DNA of 55,452 nt, from NCBI GenBank assembly GCA_910584865.1, contig CAJUCE010000036.1:1-55452 (forward strand), given 5' to 3'. A program made the position numbers and the translations under genes. Below the pieces are notes generated by a model. That model made no database searches. It was not told the DNA's origin and saw nothing but the letters and a program-made list of their open reading frames with translations. Below are positions 25,225-34,300 of the stretch, piece by piece. The DNA comes from an uncultured Acetatifactor sp. GTDB lineage: Bacteria > Bacillota > Clostridia > Lachnospirales > Lachnospiraceae. How positions within the stretch are numbered: the first letter of the stretch is position 1; each line of letters starts with the position of its first letter.

Positions 25225-26848
25225 AGATTATTTACTACAATTAAAAGAAAAAGATGAATTGGATCTTCTACTATGTGACTTATTGTTACAAATTGGTTAT
25301 ATAACAGATACAATACCAAAGACAGGAAACCGCCAATTTGGTGTTGATATTCAGGCACATAAGAAAGAAGAATTACTTTTATGCGTTGTAAAACAAGGTA
25401 ATATAAATAGAAAAACATGGAATGATGGACAGAATTCAGTGAAGCAGAGTTTGGATGATATATTAGATGTCTATCTGCGTAATCTTACTCAACAGAATCA
25501 GGAAAAAAATATTCATATAGTTGTAGTGTCAAATGGGGTCTTGGAAGAAACAGTAAAGCAGAATTGGTCCGGTTATGTAGAAAGAAACAAGATGTGGAAC
25601 AGTAAGGAAATAAATTATGATTTTTGGGGAATAGATGAGATTGTTGATATCGTAGAAAACAATTTATTTGATGAATATTTATTTTCATCAGATTTACAAA
25701 CGGCAATGAGAAAAGCCTTGTATTTTGTAGGGGAACCTGATTATAGAAATATATATTTTGAACATATAATAGATGTCTATAAAGAAAAAATGCAAGATTA
25801 CATAGATGGAAAAGGTTTTAATAATCATTCAGATAAGCAGTTCAGCAAATTAATATCAGGATTGCATTTGGCTACACAGATGATTGCGCAATATGCAGCT
25901 GCGGTTAAATGTTACAAAATAGCTGTCATGGTATCAGAGTATATGCTTATACGATATTGGAAATACCTACATCAGAATCAATTGTTTGAGAAAGCGAAAT
26001 ATATTAATTGGCTTATCAAGTTTTGCCAAAGCTATGAAAAATGGTGCAATAAGTACTATATTGAAATCAAAGAATGCTGTGAAAAAAAGGATGCATTTCC
26101 TGCCTATGATATTGTAGGGCAGAAAGTAATGCTGTATGAGGTAACAGGATTTCTTGTTTCATATGCGTATTATCTATGTGATATAGATTATGAGAAAACG
26201 AGACAAATAGCTGATACTATTACTAGGTTAATAAATAATAATCCACAATTTTGGTATATGCCATATGATGGGCATATTGGTATAGTGACAATGATATATA
26301 GATTGATTGTTAAAGTGGGAAATCAAGGAGATATATGCAGTCTTTTAAAGACTCAGGCGATATGCTTAATGAATTATTATAGGTTGTTTGGGAAATATCC
26401 GACTCCGATAGATTCGTTTCAAGATGCTATAGATATTGAGATGGGAAATGTTTCGGAAGACTATGAGACATCAGGATTATGGGGATATTTTTTATTATGG
26501 ACAGGTGTATTGAGAGAAAAAGGATTATATACTCAGCTTAAAGACTTCTTAGACCAAGACTTGAAAATGGTAACAAAATGTGTTTGGTTTTTGAGGAAGA
26601 ATGAGGAACAATTTTTTTATGATTACGGTGCTATGGTGGAATCAGGAGAAGGAATCGAGTTAAAGACAGAGAAAGATTTTAATACATTTTTAGAAGAAGT
26701 TGATTATATATTGGAACAATATAAAGAAGAGCAGTTCTCTTATGAAGAATATTCATTCCCAGCATTAGAAATGATAGTATGTAGATATTATGGATATGTA
26801 CCAAGAGTATTATCTGTAGAAGATACACAAGAGAAGAAGGATGTATAG
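25208..26848 (+). CDS. Island 1 gene B: Mrr-like nuclease domain plus helical region
   Basis: A 546-aa protein overlapping gene A. Residues ~1-130 resemble a PD-(D/E)XK (Mrr-like) restriction nuclease: helix DLLLCDLLLQIGY, then GNRQFGVDIQAH (Asp47), strand LLLCVVKQGN (Lys62), then NIHIVVVSNG. The usual Glu/Gln two residues before Lys is Val60, so the active site is atypical or inactive. Residues ~165-546 are helical, TPR-like, and rich in Tyr (KYINWLIKFCQSYEKWCNKYY). The compact two-gene unit with nuclease plus solenoid, inserted in an ICE, is typical of phage-defence cargo. The exact family is unknown. Confidence 0.7.
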   Translation: MRLIIKDYLLQLKEKDELDLLLCDLLLQIGYITDTIPKTGNRQFGVDIQAHKKEELLLCVVKQGNINRKTWNDGQNSVKQSLDDILDVYLRNLTQQNQEKNIHIVVVSNGVLEETVKQNWSGYVERNKMWNSKEINYDFWGIDEIVDIVENNLFDEYLFSSDLQTAMRKALYFVGEPDYRNIYFEHIIDVYKEKMQDYIDGKGFNNHSDKQFSKLISGLHLATQMIAQYAAAVKCYKIAVMVSEYMLIRYWKYLHQNQLFEKAKYINWLIKFCQSYEKWCNKYYIEIKECCEKKDAFPAYDIVGQKVMLYEVTGFLVSYAYYLCDIDYEKTRQIADTITRLINNNPQFWYMPYDGHIGIVTMIYRLIVKVGNQGDICSLLKTQAICLMNYYRLFGKYPTPIDSFQDAIDIEMGNVSEDYETSGLWGYFLLWTGVLREKGLYTQLKDFLDQDLKMVTKCVWFLRKNEEQFFYDYGAMVESGEGIELKTEKDFNTFLEEVDYILEQYKEEQFSYEEYSFPALEMIVCRYYGYVPRVLSVEDTQEKKDV

Positions 26849-26951
26849 AAAGAAAATTTTTTTACTCAGTAATATTAGCAAACAACATATATTGGGAAAT
26901 GAGAGAAATAATGTTGGAATGTGGAATTTTATTATAAATTTGATAGCATAA

Positions 26952-26971
26952 AATTGGCACGGAATTGGCAC
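26952..26971 (+). repeat. Paired AATTGGCAC direct repeats
   Basis: Two AATTGGCAC copies (26952-26960, 26963-26971) lie 11 bp apart on one helix face, about 100 bases after island 1. Slightly downstream ATCTTCA (26994-27000) and TGAAGAT (27011-27017) form a 7-bp inverted repeat around TTAAAAT. They may be an operator or the right edge of the island. Confidence 0.5.
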
Positions 26972-27047
26972 AGTTTTGCTCTTTCCGCGCAAATCTTCAT
27001 ATGTTAAAATGAAGATGCTGAAATCTGTACCCAAAACAGAAAAGACT

Positions 27048-27078
27048 AAAAATGCACCCCGCAGAGAGGTGCATTTTT
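27048..27078. terminator. Rho-independent terminator
   Basis: A perfect 11-bp stem (AAAAATGCACC with GGTGCATTTTT, 27048-27058 and 27068-27078) has a 9-nt loop. It can act on both strands. It separates island 1 from the transfer operon. Confidence 0.85.
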
Positions 27079-27239
27079 GCGTCTGCCGGACAGGAAAGGA
27101 ACCCTGGGGGACGGAACATTCCCGATGCCGAACTGAAAGGATTTCATTCCGCAATACGGCTCTACAGACTGGCTGGGCTCCATATCGGAGACAGCCTTTT
27201 CTGTTTCGGATACCAAAAACCATGAAGGAGGATTTGAAG

Positions 27240-27656
27240 TTGAAGAGAAAAACCTATCAGCAGCAACAGACACAGCCAGAGAAAAAGAGGGCGCCCTGGT
27301 ACAGAAGGCTGCCCGTAGCCCATGCCGCCTACGGCACATTCCTGGGCTCCATGGCATTCCTGGCATCCACGCAGCCCATATTCGCCGGGGAGGATGGAGG
27401 GGTAAACGTATGGACAAAGGCCAATGAGATCATGAAGGATGTGTACAGCCAGATTCTTCTCATCTCCACGGTGGCTGCTATCGTCACGGCCTCGGTGGCG
27501 CTTCTGATGATGAACTTTTCCCGTTCGGGGCGTACCGTGGACGAGAGCCGGGCATGGCTGAAGCGCATCTGCATCACATGGGCAGTCCTGAACGGGCTGG
27601 GGTTCATCATGGCCTATGTCACCCCGTTCTTTTCGGGCGGCAAGTGGGGTGGCTGA
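27240..27656 (+). CDS. TrbC/VirB2-like pilin subunit candidate
   Basis: About 138 residues from TTG 27240, which lies 8 bases after AAGGAGG; ATG 27222 is in frame but sits before that site. A basic N-terminus (MKRKTYQQQQ, KKRAPWYRRLP) precedes a signal-like hydrophobic segment (AYGTFLGSMAFLASTQPIFAGED; cleavage after FAG is plausible). Two further membrane helices follow (~60-82, ILLISTVAAIVTASVALLMM; ~100-120, CITWAVLNGLGFIMAYV). Two membrane helices after a long leader match TrbC/VirB2 pilins. It is the first transfer gene and is followed by a VirB6-like gene. Confidence 0.6.
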   Translation: MKRKTYQQQQTQPEKKRAPWYRRLPVAHAAYGTFLGSMAFLASTQPIFAGEDGGVNVWTKANEIMKDVYSQILLISTVAAIVTASVALLMMNFSRSGRTVDESRAWLKRICITWAVLNGLGFIMAYVTPFFSGGKWGG

Positions 27657-27711
27657 TGTGCCGGGCGTATGGGACGCAGGCTGCGCTTGCTGTAGAAAGG
27701 AGTGATTTCAG

Positions 27712-28422
27712 ATGGGCATTTTAGACGGGATAGTGGAATGGATCGCAGAGCAGGTGATGAACGGGCTTGACCTCGTGACCACTTCGGTGCTGGGCGCCCT
27801 GGGCTGTGACATGGCGGTGTTCCTGCGCTATTTCCCCGCCGCAGGCACCATGTATCAGATATTCGTGGCCCTGGCCATCGGCATCATCCTGCTGAACTGG
27901 ATATGGCAGCTGTTCAAGAACTTTGGCCTGGGGGCGGGCATTGAGGCGGAGGATCCGGTGAAGCTGAGCATCCGCTCCGTGCTGTTCATTGTACTGGCTT
28001 ACTTTTCGGATGATATCGTCAATACGGTCTTGAAGATTGGCGGCACGCCCTACAACTGGATCCTGGACTCGGAGCTGCCGCCCATCAGCTTTGCCAGCTT
28101 CAGTTCAGTGGCGGCAACCATCATCGGCGTGGTGGCAAATGGGGGTGTGGCACTGATCGTGCTGATTCTGGTACTGATACTGGCATGGAACTACCTGAAG
28201 CTCCTCTTTGAGGCGGCAGAGCGGTATGTGCTGCTGGGGGTGCTGGTCTACACGGCGCCTGTGGTGTTCTCCATGGGGGCGTCCCAGTCCACCGGGAACA
28301 TCTTCAAGTCCTGGTGCCGGATGTTTGGGGGACAGATCTTCCTGCTTGTGATGAATGCCTGGTGCCTGCGGCTGTTCACTTCCATGGTGGGGACGTTCCT
28401 TGCGAACCCGCTTTCCTTATAA
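27712..28422 (+). CDS. VirB6/TrbL-like inner-membrane transfer protein
   Basis: A 236-aa polytopic membrane protein with AGAAAGGAGTG before the ATG. Hydrophobic segments lie at ~40-65 (YQIFVALAIGIILLNWIWQLF), ~85-100 (SVLFIVLAYFS), ~125-160 (VVANGGVALIVLILVLILAWNYL), ~170-190 (LLGVLVYTAPVVFSMG) and ~210-230. The motif SWCRMFGGQIFLLVMNAWCLR is typical of TrbL/VirB6-like proteins of Firmicutes ICEs. It would form part of the translocation channel, with pilin upstream and VirB4 downstream. Confidence 0.75.
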   Translation: MGILDGIVEWIAEQVMNGLDLVTTSVLGALGCDMAVFLRYFPAAGTMYQIFVALAIGIILLNWIWQLFKNFGLGAGIEAEDPVKLSIRSVLFIVLAYFSDDIVNTVLKIGGTPYNWILDSELPPISFASFSSVAATIIGVVANGGVALIVLILVLILAWNYLKLLFEAAERYVLLGVLVYTAPVVFSMGASQSTGNIFKSWCRMFGGQIFLLVMNAWCLRLFTSMVGTFLANPLSL

Positions 28423-28679
28423 AAGAGGGCAGTTCTGGACTGCCGGTGTCTGTGGGATACCAGCATCTGGAAAGGGCATCAATGGAGTGGTGTTATTCAA
28501 TAGACAGCTTTCAGGAAGCAGGTGGAGGTTCCATGCATGTCATTGGGCGATTGTAGCTTAGGCGCTTAATAACGAAACCTTGCGCATTCTGGCTCCGGTT
28601 TATCCGGGTTAGGGAAAGCTTCCGGAAGCTGCAGGAGAACTGAAAACTATACTTACATATCAGGAGGACAACAGATTAC
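28423..28679. other. Non-coding gap in the transfer operon
   Basis: 257 bases with no gene. The second half contains repeat element A (28561-28623). CAGGAGG at 28661-28667 is the ribosome site of the next gene. Confidence 0.5.
28561..28623 (+). repeat. Repeat element A
   Basis: GGCGCTTAATAACGAAA, TGCGCA, TTCTGG and TCCGG, then AAGCTTCC, recur in the same order in reverse orientation at 35086-35153 (element B). B carries an extra ~11 bases in the middle. Together A and B flank the CD1107-like, C39 peptidase and VirB4 genes as a 6.5-kb inverted pair. Confidence 0.75.
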
Positions 28680-29711
28680 ATGAAAAAATTGAAGAGACTG
28701 TTAGCGGCAGCGTCCCTTACAGTGGCGCTGTCTTTTGCTGTCTGCCAGCCCAGCTTTGCCATATCGGAGGCTGACGTGCAGGCTAAGGTGGAAGAGTCCG
28801 GCAGGGAATCCGTTACCGGGAACGTGCTGATCTGGTTCCTGTGCGCCATCGCGTTCCTGAAGGTGTCCCAGAAGGTGGACTCCTTTATGTCGGGCCTGGG
28901 GATAAACGTGGGGCATACCGGCGGCAACATGATTGCGGAACTGATGGTGGCGGCAAGGGGCTTAGGGTCGGCCCGGAATGCCGTGGGCGGGCGCTTCGGC
29001 TTTGGTGGGGGCGGCTCCGGCGGCAGGGCGGGAAGCCCCGGCAGGAATGGTGGCACGGGAAGCCCGGGCAGTCCAGGGAATACAGGCGCATTTCTGGCGG
29101 GCGGCCTTGCAGGCGTGGCCAGCAGGAAGGTGAAGAACGGCGCTGCCGCAGCCGTCACCGCCGCATCGGCCAGTGCCGGAAATGCCGGGGGCGCTGCTTC
29201 AGGGAAAAGGAAGGGCGGCATGCCCGGTGGGATTTCCGGCATGGTGGGCGGCCAGATCTACAGGTCTTCTGTAGGCAAGGGCGGGAACTTTGCCAATGAC
29301 ATCATCGGCAGGGTCGCAACAGGCAGCATTGCCGTGGACGGCACCATGGAGGGGACGCAGGCGGCGGAAGCCCTGCAGTCCTACATGGGCTACACGGCGC
29401 TGGGGGCAGGGGCGGCCAATGTGCCTGTTTTTACAGACGTGGAGATCGGCGGGGGACGGATCACCGGGACGGAGACCTCTGCAGGCCACCCGGACGGGAT
29501 CGCCTTTGGGATGTACAATGCGGCCCAGTACGCCGCGCCGGAAGGGGCATACGACACGGTGCATACCGCAGACGGCGCCGCGTGGTACAGGCAGTATGCC
29601 GTTGACGCCGTGGAGAAGTCGCCATACATGGCCGCGGACGGATCCATTGCCTACAATGAGTCCATCGTGAAGAAGCTGCCCCCGGTACCGAAAAGAAAGG
29701 ACAGGATATAG
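28680..29711 (+). CDS. CD1107-like mobile element protein
   Basis: A 343-aa protein with a clear signal peptide (MKKLKRLLAAASLTVALSF, AxA-like cleavage near PSFA). A conserved block follows (ISEADVQAKVEESGRESVTG, NVLIWFLCAIAFLKVSQKVDSFM, NVGHTGGNMIAE) that I associate with the CD1107 family of C. difficile CTn elements. A Gly/Ala-rich low-complexity region spans ~105-185 (FGFGGGGSGG, AAAVTAASASAGNAGG). The rest is soluble. Position between VirB6 and the C39 peptidase supports a structural role in the transfer apparatus at the cell surface. The stop is followed directly by the next ATG. Confidence 0.65.
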   Translation: MKKLKRLLAAASLTVALSFAVCQPSFAISEADVQAKVEESGRESVTGNVLIWFLCAIAFLKVSQKVDSFMSGLGINVGHTGGNMIAELMVAARGLGSARNAVGGRFGFGGGGSGGRAGSPGRNGGTGSPGSPGNTGAFLAGGLAGVASRKVKNGAAAAVTAASASAGNAGGAASGKRKGGMPGGISGMVGGQIYRSSVGKGGNFANDIIGRVATGSIAVDGTMEGTQAAEALQSYMGYTALGAGAANVPVFTDVEIGGGRITGTETSAGHPDGIAFGMYNAAQYAAPEGAYDTVHTADGAAWYRQYAVDAVEKSPYMAADGSIAYNESIVKKLPPVPKRKDRI

Positions 29712-31049
29712 ATGGGAGAAGAGAGGAACGGGATGGAGGAATTCCTGCAGAGGGGCTCCATGGCGGCCCAGTTTGCCAGGGGGGCCGTGAAGACGGGGAA
29801 AGCGGTGTCCGGCGCGGCTGCAGGGGCGCTGTGGGAAGGGAGGAAGAAGATTGGGAAGGCCATTGCCGCCATGGCGGCGCTCCTGCTCCTGCCCGTGGTG
29901 TTCCTGGCCATGCTTCCGGGGCTGCTGTTTGACGGCTTCCTGTCCTGGGTAAGCCCATCAGACCCGGAAACGCCCATACTGAACAGCAGCACCGCCATCA
30001 CGGAGAATGCCAACAATATCACTTTTACCATAAACAGCATATTAAGCGAGGCTCTGGAGGAGACGCAGGCAGAGATGGAATCCGACTTTGCATCCTCCGG
30101 CGCGGACTGCATGGAGGTGGTGAACCCTTATGCGGCAGGCCCGGTGTACAATGCCAACCTGTTCGTGTCCCAGTACTGTGCTTTCCGGAACGATGATTAT
30201 GAGAACGTCTCCATAGCGGATATGGAGAGGGTGCTGCGGGGAGGGAAGGAACACCTATATTCTTTCCAGCGGAGGGAGGAGGTGCGGGAAAGGACGGAGA
30301 CGGACCCAGAGACCGGGGAGGAGGAACGGATACCGGAGAGATGGATGGTCTATACCGTCTCCTATAATGGGGAAAGTTATTTCGCAGACCAGGTGTTCCG
30401 TCTGACGGAGGAGCAGAAGGCGCTGGCGGAGGACTATGCGGGGAACATGAGCCTGTTCCTGGGGGACGGGCTGCTCCAGAACCTTGCAGAGTGGGACGGG
30501 AATTCCATCCCCTCCCTGGGGGATGTGTGCTTTGTGGACGGGGCAGCGGAGGTCGTCTATTTCAACCAGCTGGATGAACGCTATGCGCCGCAGCCCTACG
30601 GCACTGACCATATCGGCGGGTACGGCTGCGGGCCTACCTGCATGGCCATGGTGGTGTCCTCGCTGACGGAGGAATACATGGAGCCTACGGAGATGGCGCA
30701 GTGGTCTTATGAGAACGGCTACTGGTGCAGGGGCAGCGGCTCCTACCATGCGCTGATACCAGGCGCCGCCGCGAACTGGGGGCTGCCGGTGTCCGGCTGT
30801 ACCGCATCGGAGCCCCAGAGGATATTGGATGCCCTGGCGGAAGGGAAGCTGGTGGTGGCCATCATGTCGGCGGGGCATTTCACGACGGGCGGGCATTTCA
30901 TCGTGCTGCGCGGGGTGGAGGATGGGAAGGTCATGTTGGCGGACCCGGCCAGCTACAGGCGCAGCGGGCAGCTCTGGGATCTGGAGATTATATTGGAGGA
31001 GGCAAGCAGGCGTGCCGGGGCGGGCGGCCCGTTCTGGATCAGCGGGTGA
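29712..31049 (+). CDS. CD1108-like transfer protein with C39-type peptidase domain
   Basis: A 445-aa protein whose ATG directly abuts the upstream stop. Basic/Ala-rich N-terminus, one membrane helix at ~52-75 (AAMAALLLLPVVFLAMLPGLLF), then an extracellular region. Residues ~290-445 form a papain-like peptidase C39_2 domain: GGYGCGPTCMAMV (Cys306), FTTGGHFIVLRGV (His395) and VMLADPAS (Asp411). This is the CD1108-type protein of clostridial ICEs. It probably acts outside the membrane, either cutting peptide cross-links in the cell wall or processing proteins for the mating channel. The substrate is unknown. Confidence 0.75.
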   Translation: MGEERNGMEEFLQRGSMAAQFARGAVKTGKAVSGAAAGALWEGRKKIGKAIAAMAALLLLPVVFLAMLPGLLFDGFLSWVSPSDPETPILNSSTAITENANNITFTINSILSEALEETQAEMESDFASSGADCMEVVNPYAAGPVYNANLFVSQYCAFRNDDYENVSIADMERVLRGGKEHLYSFQRREEVRERTETDPETGEEERIPERWMVYTVSYNGESYFADQVFRLTEEQKALAEDYAGNMSLFLGDGLLQNLAEWDGNSIPSLGDVCFVDGAAEVVYFNQLDERYAPQPYGTDHIGGYGCGPTCMAMVVSSLTEEYMEPTEMAQWSYENGYWCRGSGSYHALIPGAAANWGLPVSGCTASEPQRILDALAEGKLVVAIMSAGHFTTGGHFIVLRGVEDGKVMLADPASYRRSGQLWDLEIILEEASRRAGAGGPFWISG

Positions 31050-31359
31050 GGCGGCTGTAGAAAAGGTTTCCAGAACCATGTTTTGGGTAGCGATGGCCCA
31101 TGTGCCTATGTCCGTGGGTGCATCCATCCTTGACGATGGAAGCATGGTTTTTAGCGTATGCCGCTTCTTTGCAGCCGGCTTCAGAAGCGCCCGCTTGATA
31201 TACGTTTACGCTGGCCGATGTTTCCGGCAGTTGATATAAGCAGATATGCCCGAATCATCTGGGCAAAGAAAGCCTGCGGAGGGAGGTGGAGCCATGCAGA
31301 TATTGTGACAGGCAGGCATATTCTGCCTGATGGCCGCAGAAAAGAAAGAGAGGTAACAG
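31050..31359. other. 310-bp non-coding gap before virB4
   Basis: No gene-like reading frame. CCATC-CTTGAC-GATGG (31127-31142) is a small hairpin, and AAAGAGAGG at 31346-31354 is the ribosome site for the VirB4 gene. Nothing else is recognised. Confidence 0.4.
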
Positions 31360-34300
31360 ATGGACAACCAGAATGACCGTGATATTTATGTCATCCCGCC
31401 GAACTTCGTGGATACGGGGACTTTCTTCGGCGGGATGTTCAAGGCGCGGAACGTGATTGAGGCGGGCATCCTCGCAGGGGGGACCGGGATTCCTGTTTTC
31501 CTTTTCCTCCCGGCAGGGCTGACGGTGCGTGTCATCGTGCTGTGCCTTACCTCGCTTCCCCTGGGGCTGTTTGCCCTGATCGGGATTTCGGGGGAGAGCC
31601 TGACATCATTCATGGCAATCTTACTGAAATACCTGCGGAACCGCCGGGTAGTGGGCGGGGATAAGGAAGAGGCGCAGGGACAGAAAGGAAAATCCCGGAG
31701 GATGAAGCCGCTGGGGGCAGGGATTCAGGATGGAGACTGCCATGTAAATGGGAGGGAAAGCCGACAGGAAGACGGAAAGAGCAGCCTACAGGGAAGCAGG
31801 AAGGAAACCGGGCAGGCAGGAGATTATCGGGAGATGTGTGGGGAAGCCCGTCCGGAAAGAAGACAGGTTATTGCCAGGGAGCACACGCCTGGTAGAAATA
31901 ATAGTAAAGACAGTACAGACAGAAAAAATTATAGGGACAGAAAAAACAGCAAGGGCAGCATAGGCGGGATATCCGGATGGAGGCGCACCGGGGAAGAGGA
32001 TTTCCCGGAAGAATTTGACCAGGTAAAAGGGTATGAGATCCGCCAGAAGCTGCGCCCCAGCCAGGGCCGGAGAAGCCATGAGGAATGGGCCGGGAAACTT
32101 GACAGGACGCAAAATGGTGGCACCGAAAACCTGGGGGATATGAGGCAGGATAGACGCAGGCAGGAAAGAGATGTACAGAAAAGAGCCGGGCAGTGGAATA
32201 GTGACAGACAGGAGAAGCCCAGTGGGCAGGCGAATGCTGGCGGGCAGGGGAAAGCCAATATACAGGTAAATGCTGAAAGATATGGGAAAACCAATAGACA
32301 GGCAGAAGTTGGCCGACAAGGAAAGCCTGGCAGACAGGCTGGTGCAGAAATGTGCCATAACGAAGGGCATAACCGCTATACGAAAGATGCTGGCAAAATG
32401 CAGAAAAAGAACGCCAGAAGCCAGAACCAGGACAGGGCGAAGCGCCAGAGTTCTGCAAAAGCAAAGCATCAGCCCCAGGCTTTCCGGAACCCTTTAGCGG
32501 AGTATCTCCCTATCTCCAAAGTGGAGAACGGCATGATATACACCAAAGACCACCGATATGTGAAGGTGGTGGAGGTGGTGCCCATCAACTTCCTGCTCCG
32601 GAGCTCCCGGGAGCAGAGGGGCATCATCTATTCCTTTGTGTCCTATTTGAAGATAAGCCCGGTGAAGCTCCAGTTCAAGGTGCTGACCAGGAGGGCGGAT
32701 ATTGGCCGCCACATCAATACAGTGCGGCGGGAGATGGCGCAGGAGACCAACGGGCAGTGCCGGCTCATGCAGGAGGACTATCTGCAGTTCGTGCAGCAGA
32801 TCAGTTCAAGGGAAGCCATTACGCGCAGGTTCTTCCTGATTTTTGAATATAAGCCATGGGATGCCAGGCGCGGCGATGAGGAGGCGGAAGCCATTTCCCA
32901 GCTGCAGGGGGCAGTCCGCACGGCGTCCAACTATCTCCGCCAGTGCGGGAATGAGGTAATCATTCCGGATAATGAGGATGAGTTTACGGTGGATGTGCTC
33001 TATAACCTGCTCTGCAGGAACGAAAGTGCAGAGAAGCCGCTCTCCCGGAAAGTGCAGGAAGTGGCGGCGGAGTACCGGAATTTTGCAGGAGGCAGCTGGA
33101 GCCGGAAAGATATGGGGAATGGGTTTGCTCAGGGAGACGCGGGAGAAAGTTTCAGTGGGAGAGACATGAGGGATGGCTTCAACCAGGGATATATAAGAGA
33201 CAGTTCCAGACAGGGAAATGCAGAGGGTAGTTCTTTTTATGAGGACAGCATACCGGCTGTGGAATTTTTCGCCCCGAAGTCCATTGATTTTACCCATAGC
33301 CACTATATCTGCATTGACGGGCTATATTACGCTTACCTGATGGTGCCATCGGACGGATACAGGAGCCAGGTGCCTGCAGGGTGGCTGAGCCTGATGGTGA
33401 ATGCCGGGGACGGGATTGATCTGGACATATTCCTCAGCAGGCAGCCCAAAGAGCTGATCATCCAGAAGGTGGGACAGCAGCTGCGCATCAACCGCTCTAA
33501 GATTAAGGATGCCAGCGACACCAACACGGACTTTGACGATATCGACAGCGCCATCCGAAGCGGCTACTTCCTGAAGGAGGGGCTTGCCAATAACGAGGAT
33601 TTCTATTACATGAACTTACTGATTACTGTCACTGCATCCACGGTGGATGACCTGGAATGGAAGGTGAACGAGATGAAGAAGCTCCTGCTGTCCCAGGACA
33701 TGCGGGCCAGTTCCTGCCATTTCCGGGAGGAGCAGGCGTTCCTTTCCACGCTGCCGCTTGTCTCTATGGAAAAGAAGCTGTATGGGCGCACGAAGCGGAA
33801 CCTCCTGACTGGGGGCGCTGCGGGCTGTTATCCCTTTACCAGTTATGAGATGTGCGATGACAACGGCATTCTGCTGGGAGTGAATAAATATAACAGCTCC
33901 CTGATCATTGTGGACATATTTAATTCCGCAGTTTATAAAAATGCCAACATGGCGATCCTGGGCACCAGCGGGGCGGGGAAGACCTTTACCATGCAGCTGA
34001 TGGCCCTGCGGATGCGGCGGAAGGGGATTCCCATTTTCATCATTGCGCCGTTGAAAGGGCATGAGTTCCACCGGGCCTGCGCTAATGTGGGAGGGGAGTT
34101 CATCCAGGTTTCCCCGGCCAGCCCCCACTGCATCAATGTGATGGAGATACGGCAGGTAGACCGTTCCGTGAGCGCGCTCCTGGACGGGCCGGACATCACC
34201 CTTTCCGAGCTGGCGGAGAAGATTCAGCGGCTCCATATCTTTTTCAGCCTACTGATTCCGGACATGACACATGAAGAACGGCAGCTCCTGGACGAGGCCA

